In this document: positions 1-6,845 of the stretch, piece by piece
Position numbering within the stretch: position 1 is the stretch's first letter
Layout: every line of letters begins with the position of its first letter
Source of the DNA: Candidatus Minthosoma equi
GTDB lineage: Bacteria; Bacteroidota; Bacteroidia; Bacteroidales; Bacteroidaceae
Assembly (NCBI GenBank): GCA_018064885.1
Contig: JAGHUI010000109.1
Location: 1 to 40,203 of the forward strand
DNA length: 40,203 nt
Direction of reading: 5' to 3'
Translations under genes and position numbers: made by a program
Notes under the pieces: model-generated
What the model was told of the DNA's origin: nothing
Databases searched by the model: none
What the model saw: the letters and a program-made list of their open reading frames with translations, nothing else

Positions 1-1
1 A

Positions 2-33
2 CAAAGTTACTAAAAATACCGCTATTTACCAAA
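2..33 (-). promoter_or_regulatory. Bacteroidetes-type promoter for a gene beyond the left edge
   Basis: On the minus strand TAACTTTG (positions 9 to 2) fits the Bacteroidetes -7 consensus TAnnTTTG, and TTTG (33 to 30) lies 20 bp upstream, the expected -33 spacing. It points left, so it should drive a minus-strand gene outside the window. It also shows that the gene ending at 59 is followed by non-coding sequence and is not simply cut by the window edge. The match is seen directly; promoter activity is inferred. Confidence 0.6.
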
Positions 34-58
34 TATTCAGATAGTTATATTCGTTAAA

Positions 59-1618
59 CTATCTTAAAGCAAAGACCTTCCTTATCCCGAACTGGGGTAT
101 AGTTGCGGCATCTATTGCAGATAGTGATATGGAAGAGTTTGGCTTGCCGTTCAGTTCCAGCTCCACCTTTCCGCAAGGCATAAGTTTCTGGGTGGAAGAG
201 GTGATCTGTATGCTGTCTTGGGCTGATGGCTTGGGGCAGATGAAAAACAGCCGTTCTGCCAGCACCTTGCCGCGGCAGTCAATGATGGTGAACTGATTGA
301 CTCCCTCTTTTTGCTGTTCCCTGCTAAGCTCTATGTCTATCTCTGGAACAGCCGTCATGGTATCGCAATACACCACATTGCCATTGTTCGACAACATCAC
401 AGCTATCATTTTACCATACAAAGAGTCCGTACAACTTATTCTTGCATGCATGTCATCGCTGATTGCATCTACACGCAGAGCGCATCCCTCCGTCTTCGCT
501 TCTGGGAGCGTGAAAAACTGATGCTTGTCCTTCAAGTTCTTCATCTGAAAGCGCAGTTCCCCACCATCAGGAGTGACATCAAACACCCCCCTGCCCAAGG
601 AATCCGTATGGACGACAGCAAGGACATCGCCTTCCGAATTAGTCACATAGCCATCACCGCTGTATGCCCTTCCGTTATCGTCCACGCATAGCATCGCCAT
701 ACGGCACTTCTTGCCTACTATCATATTGCCGCCTTCAGGATAGAAACGCACGCTGATTGTCTTTTCAAGATTGGAGGTGTAGTATCCGTTTGCTATTGCA
801 TGGCGGTACAAAGTGTCAGAAGGATCACGGAAATTCGGCGTTCGCTGCTTGTATGATGTTTTCTTGATAAGCAGATTGCTGTAGTCGCCATCCTTTGCAG
901 GTTTCTTGAAAATGGGGAACACACGAGAGAAGCAAGCATTAGTCCCCCAGTTTGTCATATGGCGAGTATAGGCACGCACCTCATAGAAGCCAGAACCCAG
1001 AATAGAGTCAAGCGTCATGTTTCCGTTAGCCTGTCCATGCGAATCAATATGCCATTTTGTGGTCTTGATTACATCACCATTATTGTTCAGCAGTTCCACA
1101 TACAGCACCTTGCTGAGGTCTGTGGCTCTCTGCCTGTCTGTGCGAATGACGTATGCCTTGAACCACATCATTTCATTTTCGAAATATCCTGTATTGTCAA
1201 AGTGCAGATACACTTTCTCTTGAGGATAGCTTTCATTGAAACTCGTTGCTTTCATCAAATGCCTGAACAGAGAAGTCTTACTGTCCGAGTCACCCTTTAC
1301 GGTCACACCTTTCAGCTGCACGTTGATGCAGTCAGCATTTGGCGACTCATGCTCTTTCTCATACAGAATAACATTTTTGCCACGTTTCTTGAACTCCACA
1401 TTTGTGCCGCCGAGCAAGTCGCGCAAACGCTTTGTCAGCTCCACCTTATTGCGTTTCACGCACTTAAACTCAATGCTTGTATCAAGGCTGGCATCGTAAA
1501 CAAAGTGTACGCCATACTGTTTCTGCATATCCAGTATTTCCTGAAACAAGGTTGTGGTTTGACTCCAGCCAACAGAACTTGTCAGACAGCACAGCAATAC
1601 AAACAAAACTCTTTTCAT
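59..1618 (-). CDS. STN-domain secreted protein with macroglobulin-like region, short form
   Basis: About 519 aa. A signal peptide (residues 1-20, ending VGWSQ) is followed by an STN (secretin/TonB short N-terminal) domain at about 22-88. After a linker comes a region typical of large Bacteroidetes surface proteins with MG2-like beta domains (YPQEKVYLHFDNTGYF, then WFKAYV, at about 130-155), with further beta-rich sequence to the end. Start: ATG at 1618 overlaps the upstream stop as ATGA, which fits translational coupling better than the ATG three codons upstream. It is the third gene of a sigma / anti-sigma / STN operon, so it may be the surface sensor or a target of that pair. Relatives as I know them are often much longer and may carry a plug-like C-terminus; this one stops soon after SISLSAIDAAT, so it may be a C-terminal truncation. 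The exact ligand is unknown. Confidence 0.7.
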   Translation of the reverse strand: MKRVLFVLLCCLTSSVGWSQTTTLFQEILDMQKQYGVHFVYDASLDTSIEFKCVKRNKVELTKRLRDLLGGTNVEFKKRGKNVILYEKEHESPNADCINVQLKGVTVKGDSDSKTSLFRHLMKATSFNESYPQEKVYLHFDNTGYFENEMMWFKAYVIRTDRQRATDLSKVLYVELLNNNGDVIKTTKWHIDSHGQANGNMTLDSILGSGFYEVRAYTRHMTNWGTNACFSRVFPIFKKPAKDGDYSNLLIKKTSYKQRTPNFRDPSDTLYRHAIANGYYTSNLEKTISVRFYPEGGNMIVGKKCRMAMLCVDDNGRAYSGDGYVTNSEGDVLAVVHTDSLGRGVFDVTPDGGELRFQMKNLKDKHQFFTLPEAKTEGCALRVDAISDDMHARISCTDSLYGKMIAVMLSNNGNVVYCDTMTAVPEIDIELSREQQKEGVNQFTIIDCRGKVLAERLFFICPKPSAQDSIQITSSTQKLMPCGKVELELNGKPNSSISLSAIDAATIPQFGIRKVFALR

Positions 1619-2088
1619 TTCCGACATATTTCTATGTTCAATGATGTTTCGAGAATATCAATGACATCCTGAAGATTAGACGCTTCTATCTCTCCGCTTA
1701 CACATTTTGTGGTGTCGCTGGCTGTGAGAGCAACCTTATAGCATGACGCCATATCGTCAAGCACGCTGTTGATTGGCGTTTTGTCATAATGGAACACTTT
1801 TGCCGTGTCAACCTTGCCGCTTGCAGCATCAGCATTCTGCTGAGCATCATGCCTCCAACTCCAACCTGCATTTCCCATCATCCACACACCGCATGCTACA
1901 GCCATGCCCGTTACAAGCACAGCAGATGCCGCCACAGCATATCTTGCGAAACCACCCTTCGTTTTCGTTTTAGTTATGGTTTTCGGTTTAGTTTCTTTCA
2001 GGCGCTTCCATGCAGTATGCATATCCATTGCATCCTCTTTGTAGTGCTCAATCACAAACTGAAGTTCCTTATCATTATTTTGTGTCAT
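1615..2088 (-). CDS. Short FecR-like anti-sigma factor with DUF4974-type C-terminus
   Basis: 157 aa. A cytoplasmic N-terminal part of about 48 residues includes a Lys/Thr-rich stretch. One membrane segment follows (about 50-72, AVAASAVLVTGMAVACGVW). After a linker of only about 25 residues, a DUF4974/STN-like domain runs from about 97 to the end (TPINSVLDDMASCYKVAL). Usual Bacteroidetes FecR proteins are about 300-400 aa and have a periplasmic FecR domain between membrane segment and DUF4974; that domain is missing here. The start ATG overlaps the end of the sigma gene by 4 nt and its stop overlaps the next start by 4 nt, so the three are very probably co-translated. Expected role: hold the ECF sigma factor at the inner membrane and release it on a periplasmic signal. 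The role is inferred from position and domain. Confidence 0.75.
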   Translation of the reverse strand: MTQNNDKELQFVIEHYKEDAMDMHTAWKRLKETKPKTITKTKTKGGFARYAVAASAVLVTGMAVACGVWMMGNAGWSWRHDAQQNADAASGKVDTAKVFHYDKTPINSVLDDMASCYKVALTASDTTKCVSGEIEASNLQDVIDILETSLNIEICRK

Positions 2089-2612
2089 AAGTTCTCCCCC
2101 TGCTTTTTATTGTAAATACTCTCTGCCTTGCTTCTCAATGCAGAGTATGCGTTGCTAATCTGCTTTTCCACCGTTTTGACCGACAGTCCCAAGCTCGCCG
2201 CAATCTCCTTGTAGCTCATGCCGTCACGCTTGCTCATCAGGAATATCTGTCTGCGCGACTTAGGCAACTCGTCTATCGCCTTCCAAAGCCTTGCCTCTCT
2301 CTCACAACATTCCATCATCTCCAAGATATGGTCGTCCGTATCAGCAACATCCCCTATCAACTCAACATCAGCAACATGCCGAGAATGCTTCATCTCATCT
2401 ACACACCTGTTTCGCACCATCATATAGATGTATTTCTTAGCATCATTTGGCTTCCATCCCTCTTCCACCTTGCTAATGAAACCAGCAAAACACTCCATTA
2501 CCGCATCCTCTGCCTTGTCGGCATCACTCACAATATGAGTGGCATACAAGCACAGAGGACGGTAATGTTCTTTAAAAAACCTCTCAATATTTAATCCACA
2601 AAAATCGTGCAT
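2085..2612 (-). CDS. ECF-subfamily RNA polymerase sigma-70 factor
   Basis: 175 aa, normal length for the family. Region 2 is at about 10-75 (EHYRPLCLYATHIV, then YIYMMVRNRCVDEMK), and a region 4 helix-turn-helix is at about 115-165 (LPKSRRQIFLMSKRDGMSYK followed by EIAASLGLSVKTVEKQIS). This is the architecture of Bacteroidetes sigma factors paired with FecR-type anti-sigma proteins. It is the first gene of the three-gene operon and overlaps the anti-sigma gene by 4 nt. No TAnnTTTG promoter was found in the 108 bp upstream, so transcription may start from a different, perhaps self-recognised, promoter or read through from the metalloprotease gene. The target regulon cannot be told from sequence. 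Confidence 0.9.
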   Translation of the reverse strand: MHDFCGLNIERFFKEHYRPLCLYATHIVSDADKAEDAVMECFAGFISKVEEGWKPNDAKKYIYMMVRNRCVDEMKHSRHVADVELIGDVADTDDHILEMMECCEREARLWKAIDELPKSRRQIFLMSKRDGMSYKEIAASLGLSVKTVEKQISNAYSALRSKAESIYNKKQGENL

Positions 2613-2720
2613 TGCTTAGTTCCGTTTTCTTATAAGACTGCATTCCATTCGAAATCCCTTATGCGTTTTTCATTTTTTTTTCGTGAATTGTGCAGTTTGA
2701 ATCTTTTCATTGCAACGGAG

Positions 2721-5237
2721 TTAGCGGATTACAGTTTTCTTGCCGTCTATGATGCTGATGCCTCGCTGCGGTTTGGACAGGAGCTGACCTTGCAGATTGT
2801 AGATGGTGCGAGGCTGGAGAGGGGTGTTCTGCATGTTGGCGATGGATACTGGAGAGGCGAGCACGACTTCCTTAGGTTCGCTCCATTCGGTGCTGCCGTA
2901 GAGGGTGGTGGCTTTCACTCGGTAGCTGTAGTGACCATTGGGGCGCAAATCGGTGACGTTTCCAGAGGTTGCTTCGGTAGGTCCGTAGATATCCGCATTG
3001 CTGACTGGTGGAGGCATGAGCGATTGTGCCGAGAGGTAGAAGATGTTTGCGTAGTTGTTCACAATGCTATAACCTAAGAAGTAATCATGGTCTATATTCT
3101 CCAGTGTTAGTTGATGGATATTGCCGTCCAGTTCCATTTTCGTTCTCCTCACCACTTTTGACCTTTCATTTATCACCCAGATTTCCAATGAATCTGTGCT
3201 GGCATTGTCTTCTGCAACACCACCCACTTCGATTGTTGTCTTGCCGTCGTATGGTGCGTAGAGCAATGGTGTGTATATAGTGCCGAAATCATCAGCACTT
3301 CCTATCCTTATGGACTGTGGTGCTGCGTAAGTGTTGCGTCCAACCCAATCTTCCATGTCAAAGTATTCTGCGAGATTGCCGCTGATGTTTTCGGCACTAT
3401 TCTCTGTTGCCGAAGCAAAGGGTTCCATCTTGGTGAAGTCAAGTTCATAAAGCGTTGTCGGTACAGGATCATATTCAGGTGATGGCGTCAGGTCGGTAAC
3501 CTCTAACGTATAGCTTAGGGCATAGTCCACCTCGCTCCAGCTTGCAAAGAAGCTGGTAGAATCTACGTTGGCAGGTTCTTCCAATACGGGAATGTCCGTC
3601 AGGTTTTTACTTCCGAAACGAAAACTGATGCTTCCATTCTCTTCCGTGATATCTTCGATCGGCGCATTCATCAGTTTTTCACCATCAGAATTAGGATTGC
3701 TCAGTTGTGCTTTTGGCTCGCTTATGTTTGTCAGAGATGTGTTGCCAGTATTGCCTGGATAAAGATCGCCTGCAAGTATCTCCTCGCCCAAATTCCTGCC
3801 ATATCTGAATATATCGTTGGCAGGGACGATGGTCATGCCTTGGAACCTTGGGTTGTTGTTGACGGAATTGGAGAGCCAATCCTGTTTATCATAATCTACA
3901 TGCAGCACCAGCATTCCGTGTCCGTATGCACCGCTGTCCCATGCATGATATCGGTCGCTATTGTGCGACTGCTGATGGTTTTCAAGCAGATAATACTCGT
4001 TTCGATTCGCTTTGTTGTATATGATATACGCTTCTGGAGTTTCTGTAATAGGTCGCATGTTCTCGATGCGTGTATCTTCTGTCAGTTCTACAGGTTCCAG
4101 CCATCCGCAGAACATTCGCTCGTAGCTGGTGTAGGCACAAGGTACATACCCATCCTGAACGAAGCATCCCTCGTCCATCAGACTCCATGCACCCATACCA
4201 ACGCCCCTGCCTTCTGCGGTTGTGTCGTAGAAGTCGTTCAAGCCCAAGCAGTGAGAAAATTCATGTGCAGCAGAACCAATGCCGCAAATGTCGTTGCCCT
4301 CATTGCCATTAAGCTCTGATGAACATGCGTATGTGTCCACTGTCACGCCGTCAAGCAAGATAGGACCATTGCCGTTATTTTTTTGCGTTTGTGCAGCGCT
4401 AAGGGTATGTTTATGCGGCCAAATGGTATAGTCTGGCGCATCATAACTCTCGGCGTAGCCAGCATAGATGACAAACACCTGATCTACGTTTCCGTCGCCT
4501 GCCCAGTCGTATTTTGAGAAGTCTGTGCCTGCCTCATGAGCCATGAGTACGGCTTCCGTAATGAGTTCAGCTATGTGAATATCCTTGTCTTCTTCACTAT
4601 TTTCTCCATAATACCCCAGAGGCTTCGATGCGGTGAATGGGCCTACAACATCAAAGTCTATCTTCAGCTGCCCATAGCTTTGGTCGTAGAAGTAGTCGGA
4701 GAGCGAGCCGACGCTTCCGTTCAGGTTGTAGTCCTTCTGGTTCATCATGGCGTCGAACTCTTCCCTTGTGTGGCTCATCCTTGCGTCAGGATAATCAACA
4801 AGGATTATCAGTCCGCGATATTTGCCTTTGGTTTGTCCTGGTACTCCCACTTTGCGTCTTGCTTGGGCACGAGCTGCATTTGCTTTATTGTTCTGTTGCA
4901 TTTGCTGCTTTGCCGATTCTGGCATCTTGACTGGTTGCAACTGGCTGATCACGTGCAGTTCCTCAGCATTTCGCATAGACGGATCGTGTGCCATCACATT
5001 GGTAGCAACAAATCTGTCGTTCAGCATATTGGCATAGACGTATGCTCCCGACTCGCTCTTCACGAGTGGCAGACCATCGGAGGTGGCATGATAGTGGAAA
5101 TACTCGTCGCCAATGAGCTGCACCATCAATGTGGTTCCATCTGGCTGTTTTACTGCACGAAGTCCTGGCTTGGCAGGGATGGCGAATGTGGCAACAGCGC
5201 ACATTGCAATGATAAAAAGAAGCGTGAATCGTTTCAT
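2721..5237 (-). CDS. Secreted M6-family (immune inhibitor A-like) metalloprotease
   Basis: 838 aa. A signal peptide (1-19, ending ATFA) precedes a propeptide-like region to about 135. The M6 catalytic domain (about 140-420) carries the zinc motif HEFSHCLGLNDFYD with the HExxH at 325-329, followed by MGAWSLMD at about 348-355. Fibronectin type III-like segments cover about 555-800. The last 35 residues (YNLQGQLLSKPQRGISIIDG then KK) resemble the short C-terminal tails of Prevotella surface proteins and may be a type IX sorting signal. Predicted secreted endopeptidase; the substrate is unknown. It is the last gene of the minus-strand run from cysS, 54 nt after the YqhA-family gene. Catalytic assignment is firm from the motif; tail function is inferred. 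Confidence 0.88.
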   Translation of the reverse strand: MKRFTLLFIIAMCAVATFAIPAKPGLRAVKQPDGTTLMVQLIGDEYFHYHATSDGLPLVKSESGAYVYANMLNDRFVATNVMAHDPSMRNAEELHVISQLQPVKMPESAKQQMQQNNKANAARAQARRKVGVPGQTKGKYRGLIILVDYPDARMSHTREEFDAMMNQKDYNLNGSVGSLSDYFYDQSYGQLKIDFDVVGPFTASKPLGYYGENSEEDKDIHIAELITEAVLMAHEAGTDFSKYDWAGDGNVDQVFVIYAGYAESYDAPDYTIWPHKHTLSAAQTQKNNGNGPILLDGVTVDTYACSSELNGNEGNDICGIGSAAHEFSHCLGLNDFYDTTAEGRGVGMGAWSLMDEGCFVQDGYVPCAYTSYERMFCGWLEPVELTEDTRIENMRPITETPEAYIIYNKANRNEYYLLENHQQSHNSDRYHAWDSGAYGHGMLVLHVDYDKQDWLSNSVNNNPRFQGMTIVPANDIFRYGRNLGEEILAGDLYPGNTGNTSLTNISEPKAQLSNPNSDGEKLMNAPIEDITEENGSISFRFGSKNLTDIPVLEEPANVDSTSFFASWSEVDYALSYTLEVTDLTPSPEYDPVPTTLYELDFTKMEPFASATENSAENISGNLAEYFDMEDWVGRNTYAAPQSIRIGSADDFGTIYTPLLYAPYDGKTTIEVGGVAEDNASTDSLEIWVINERSKVVRRTKMELDGNIHQLTLENIDHDYFLGYSIVNNYANIFYLSAQSLMPPPVSNADIYGPTEATSGNVTDLRPNGHYSYRVKATTLYGSTEWSEPKEVVLASPVSIANMQNTPLQPRTIYNLQGQLLSKPQRGISIIDGKKTVIR

Positions 5238-5291
5238 ATTTTGTGACTATTGTATCCAACGGTTGGCTCTAAAACAGGCAAGATAGGGGTT

Positions 5292-6179
5292 CTATTCCTC
5301 GTGCTTGTTCGGATGCTTATGTGCAATGAAAAGGGCGAGGGCTACGAGAACGACTCCTACGGCGAGGAGAAGGAGGTCGAGAGCCGATGCGAAACGTATG
5401 TCGAGCGAGTGCTTGAAGAAGGATACGATAAGCACCATGAGGATGACCTTGCCAAGCGAGGATTTGAGGTCGTCGATGCTGGACACGCGCAGCCAGCTTG
5501 GACGTGAGTCTGCCTTGCGCTCAACGGGATCTATCTTGTTGATGAAGAGCTCGTAGATGCCCATGCCGAAGATGATGAGCACCATGGCAAAGAGGTAGAT
5601 GTCAACAGATGAGACGAAGGCTACAAGAAGGTTCTCGTATTCGCTTTCATTCTCGCTAAGTCCTGTGGCGAAGTCCATGACTCCGTTGACCACTACGATG
5701 GAGCCTCTGATGAAAAGGACTATTGCAGATACCAGCGAGCCGATAACGGCAAGGATGGTGAGATAGCGGGAATAGTAGAGACCGTTCTCAAACAGGCGTG
5801 CCGCCTTGCTCTTGCAGTTGAGAATTTCGGGGAAATTTATTGACTTACTGCGCAGGTTGTCAAGCAGCAGTTCGTCCATGCTGTCAACATAGCCTTTGTG
5901 CTGTATCTTCGCACGCAGCCATTTTGATTCCTTTTCGCTGATTTCTCCTGGAGAATCATAGTCGTCCAGAAGGTACATAGTGAGCGCTTCTACGAAAAGA
6001 GTTTTGAAACCCTCGTCGATATGCTCTTTTGTGGCAAGATCTTTCAGCTGGAAAAGGAAGTCGCCCTTTTCCCGATTCATGCCATCAGCGAACATGGCTT
6101 CACGGAGTTTCACAATGTCGTCTGCGGAGAGTCTGCCATTGGCAACAAGCTCACGCTTCAAGTCGTTAAGATTTGGCAT
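5292..6179 (-). CDS. TerB-like domain fused to YqhA (UPF0114) membrane protein
   Basis: 295 aa. The N-terminal half (about 1-125) is soluble and helical and looks like the TerB-type fold (KLREAMFADGMNREKGDFLF, then ALTMYLLDDYD). The C-terminal half (about 130-290) matches the YqhA/UPF0114 family: membrane helices at about 138-160, 188-212 and 240-285, with YELFINKIDPVERKADSRPS and LGKVILMVLIVSFFKHSLD. No signal peptide. The biochemical function of both parts is unknown; YqhA proteins are inner-membrane proteins. It sits 12 nt after the Spy-like gene and before the M6 protease, so it is probably co-transcribed with secreted-protein genes. The YqhA assignment is strong; the TerB part is a weaker recognition. 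Confidence 0.75.
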   Translation of the reverse strand: MPNLNDLKRELVANGRLSADDIVKLREAMFADGMNREKGDFLFQLKDLATKEHIDEGFKTLFVEALTMYLLDDYDSPGEISEKESKWLRAKIQHKGYVDSMDELLLDNLRSKSINFPEILNCKSKAARLFENGLYYSRYLTILAVIGSLVSAIVLFIRGSIVVVNGVMDFATGLSENESEYENLLVAFVSSVDIYLFAMVLIIFGMGIYELFINKIDPVERKADSRPSWLRVSSIDDLKSSLGKVILMVLIVSFFKHSLDIRFASALDLLLLAVGVVLVALALFIAHKHPNKHEE

Positions 6180-6191
6180 AGATAAAGAGTT

Positions 6192-6740
6192 TTAGAAGCC
6201 ACCACCTGGGAAACCACCACCAAAGCCACCGAAACCGCCGAAGCCGCCGCCAAAGCCACCACGAGGACCGCCAAAGCGCTGACCCTCTGTCTGCTCACGG
6301 TTTGCTGCCTGAACTTGTGGCACGAACACTTGTGCTGCCTGAACTGGAGTGAGGAACTGAAGGAACTGCTCAAGATATTCCTTATCAAGCTTTGCCTGCT
6401 TTTCCTGACCGTCAAGGCGCTCGTTGATGAGCTTTGTTGCTTGCTCGTCGGTAAGTTTCTTGTAGTCTATCTCTTCCTCGTCCTTATTCTCGTTCTTAGG
6501 ATCGACGGCATTTCTGCGCTCTGTCTGGTAGGCAAGGTAGAGAGTCTTGAAAAGATCTTCCTTGTCCTTCTCAAGTTTCATCTGCTTGACAAGGCGGTCT
6601 GCCTGACGTGTGATCATTTCTGTAGGATCTATTCTCTGACGCTGACCATTGCGCTGACCGCGCTGACGATTGTTGTCCTGTGCCATGGCAAAGGATGATA
6701 CGAGCACCATGATAAGTGCGGATAAGATAAGTTTTTTCAT
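6192..6740 (-). CDS. Spy/CpxP-like periplasmic protein with Gly-Phe-rich tail
   Basis: 182 aa. Signal peptide 1-20 (ending SSFAMA). A charged helical middle region (about 38-140) has the look of Spy/CpxP/LTXXQ-type small periplasmic proteins (ITRQADRLVKQMKLEKDKED and LTDEQATKLINERL, FLTPVQAAQVF). The last about 30 residues are almost only Gly, Phe and Pro (FGGGFGGFGGFGGGFPGGGF). Such helical proteins bind unfolded protein or metal in the periplasm; that role is inferred here. The start ATG lies directly against intergenic repeat copy 1, and the stop is 12 nt before the next gene. The low-complexity tail is unusual for this class. Confidence 0.65.
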   Translation of the reverse strand: MKKLILSALIMVLVSSFAMAQDNNRQRGQRNGQRQRIDPTEMITRQADRLVKQMKLEKDKEDLFKTLYLAYQTERRNAVDPKNENKDEEEIDYKKLTDEQATKLINERLDGQEKQAKLDKEYLEQFLQFLTPVQAAQVFVPQVQAANREQTEGQRFGGPRGGFGGGFGGFGGFGGGFPGGGF

Positions 6741-6843
6741 AAATAAAAGACCCTCTCTGCCCTGCGGGCATCTCTCCCGTAAAGGGCGAGACCATGCGGA
6801 ACAACCCGGGTCGTGGCTTTTAGTTTTCGTTTTAGTTTTCGTT
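6741..6843 (-). repeat. Intergenic repeat, copy 1
   Basis: About 100 bp nearly the same as 9447-9540. Shared blocks include GACCCTCTCTGCCCTGCGGG, GACCATGCGGAACAACCCGG and a terminal tract of TTTTAG/TTTTCG units. It has a small GCCC-TGC-GGGC hairpin and a second hairpin (about 6771-6791) whose arms differ from copy 2 while the stem is largely kept. It fills the whole gap between the stop of the DUF6055 gene (6846) and the start of the Spy-like gene (6740). A short ORF through it (encoding MFRMVSPFTGEMPAGQ) is not considered a gene. Confidence 0.8.
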
Positions 6844-6845
6844 AT

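Noticed and set aside
959-1672. 237-aa plus-strand frame opposite the STN protein gene
   Set aside because: Antisense shadow of a gene with recognised domains; composition rich in His/Cys and no motif.
6741-6804. Short ORF in the intergenic repeat, encoding MFRMVSPFTGEMPAGQ (also 9447-9509)
   Set aside because: It follows a repeat with hairpins and joins the downstream genes only by chance frames; both downstream genes have good starts with signal peptides.
6820-6843. Telomere-like TTTTAG/TTTTCG tract as a functional element on its own
   Set aside because: Only three or four units, at the end of an intergenic repeat and before a stop codon; best seen as part of that repeat.
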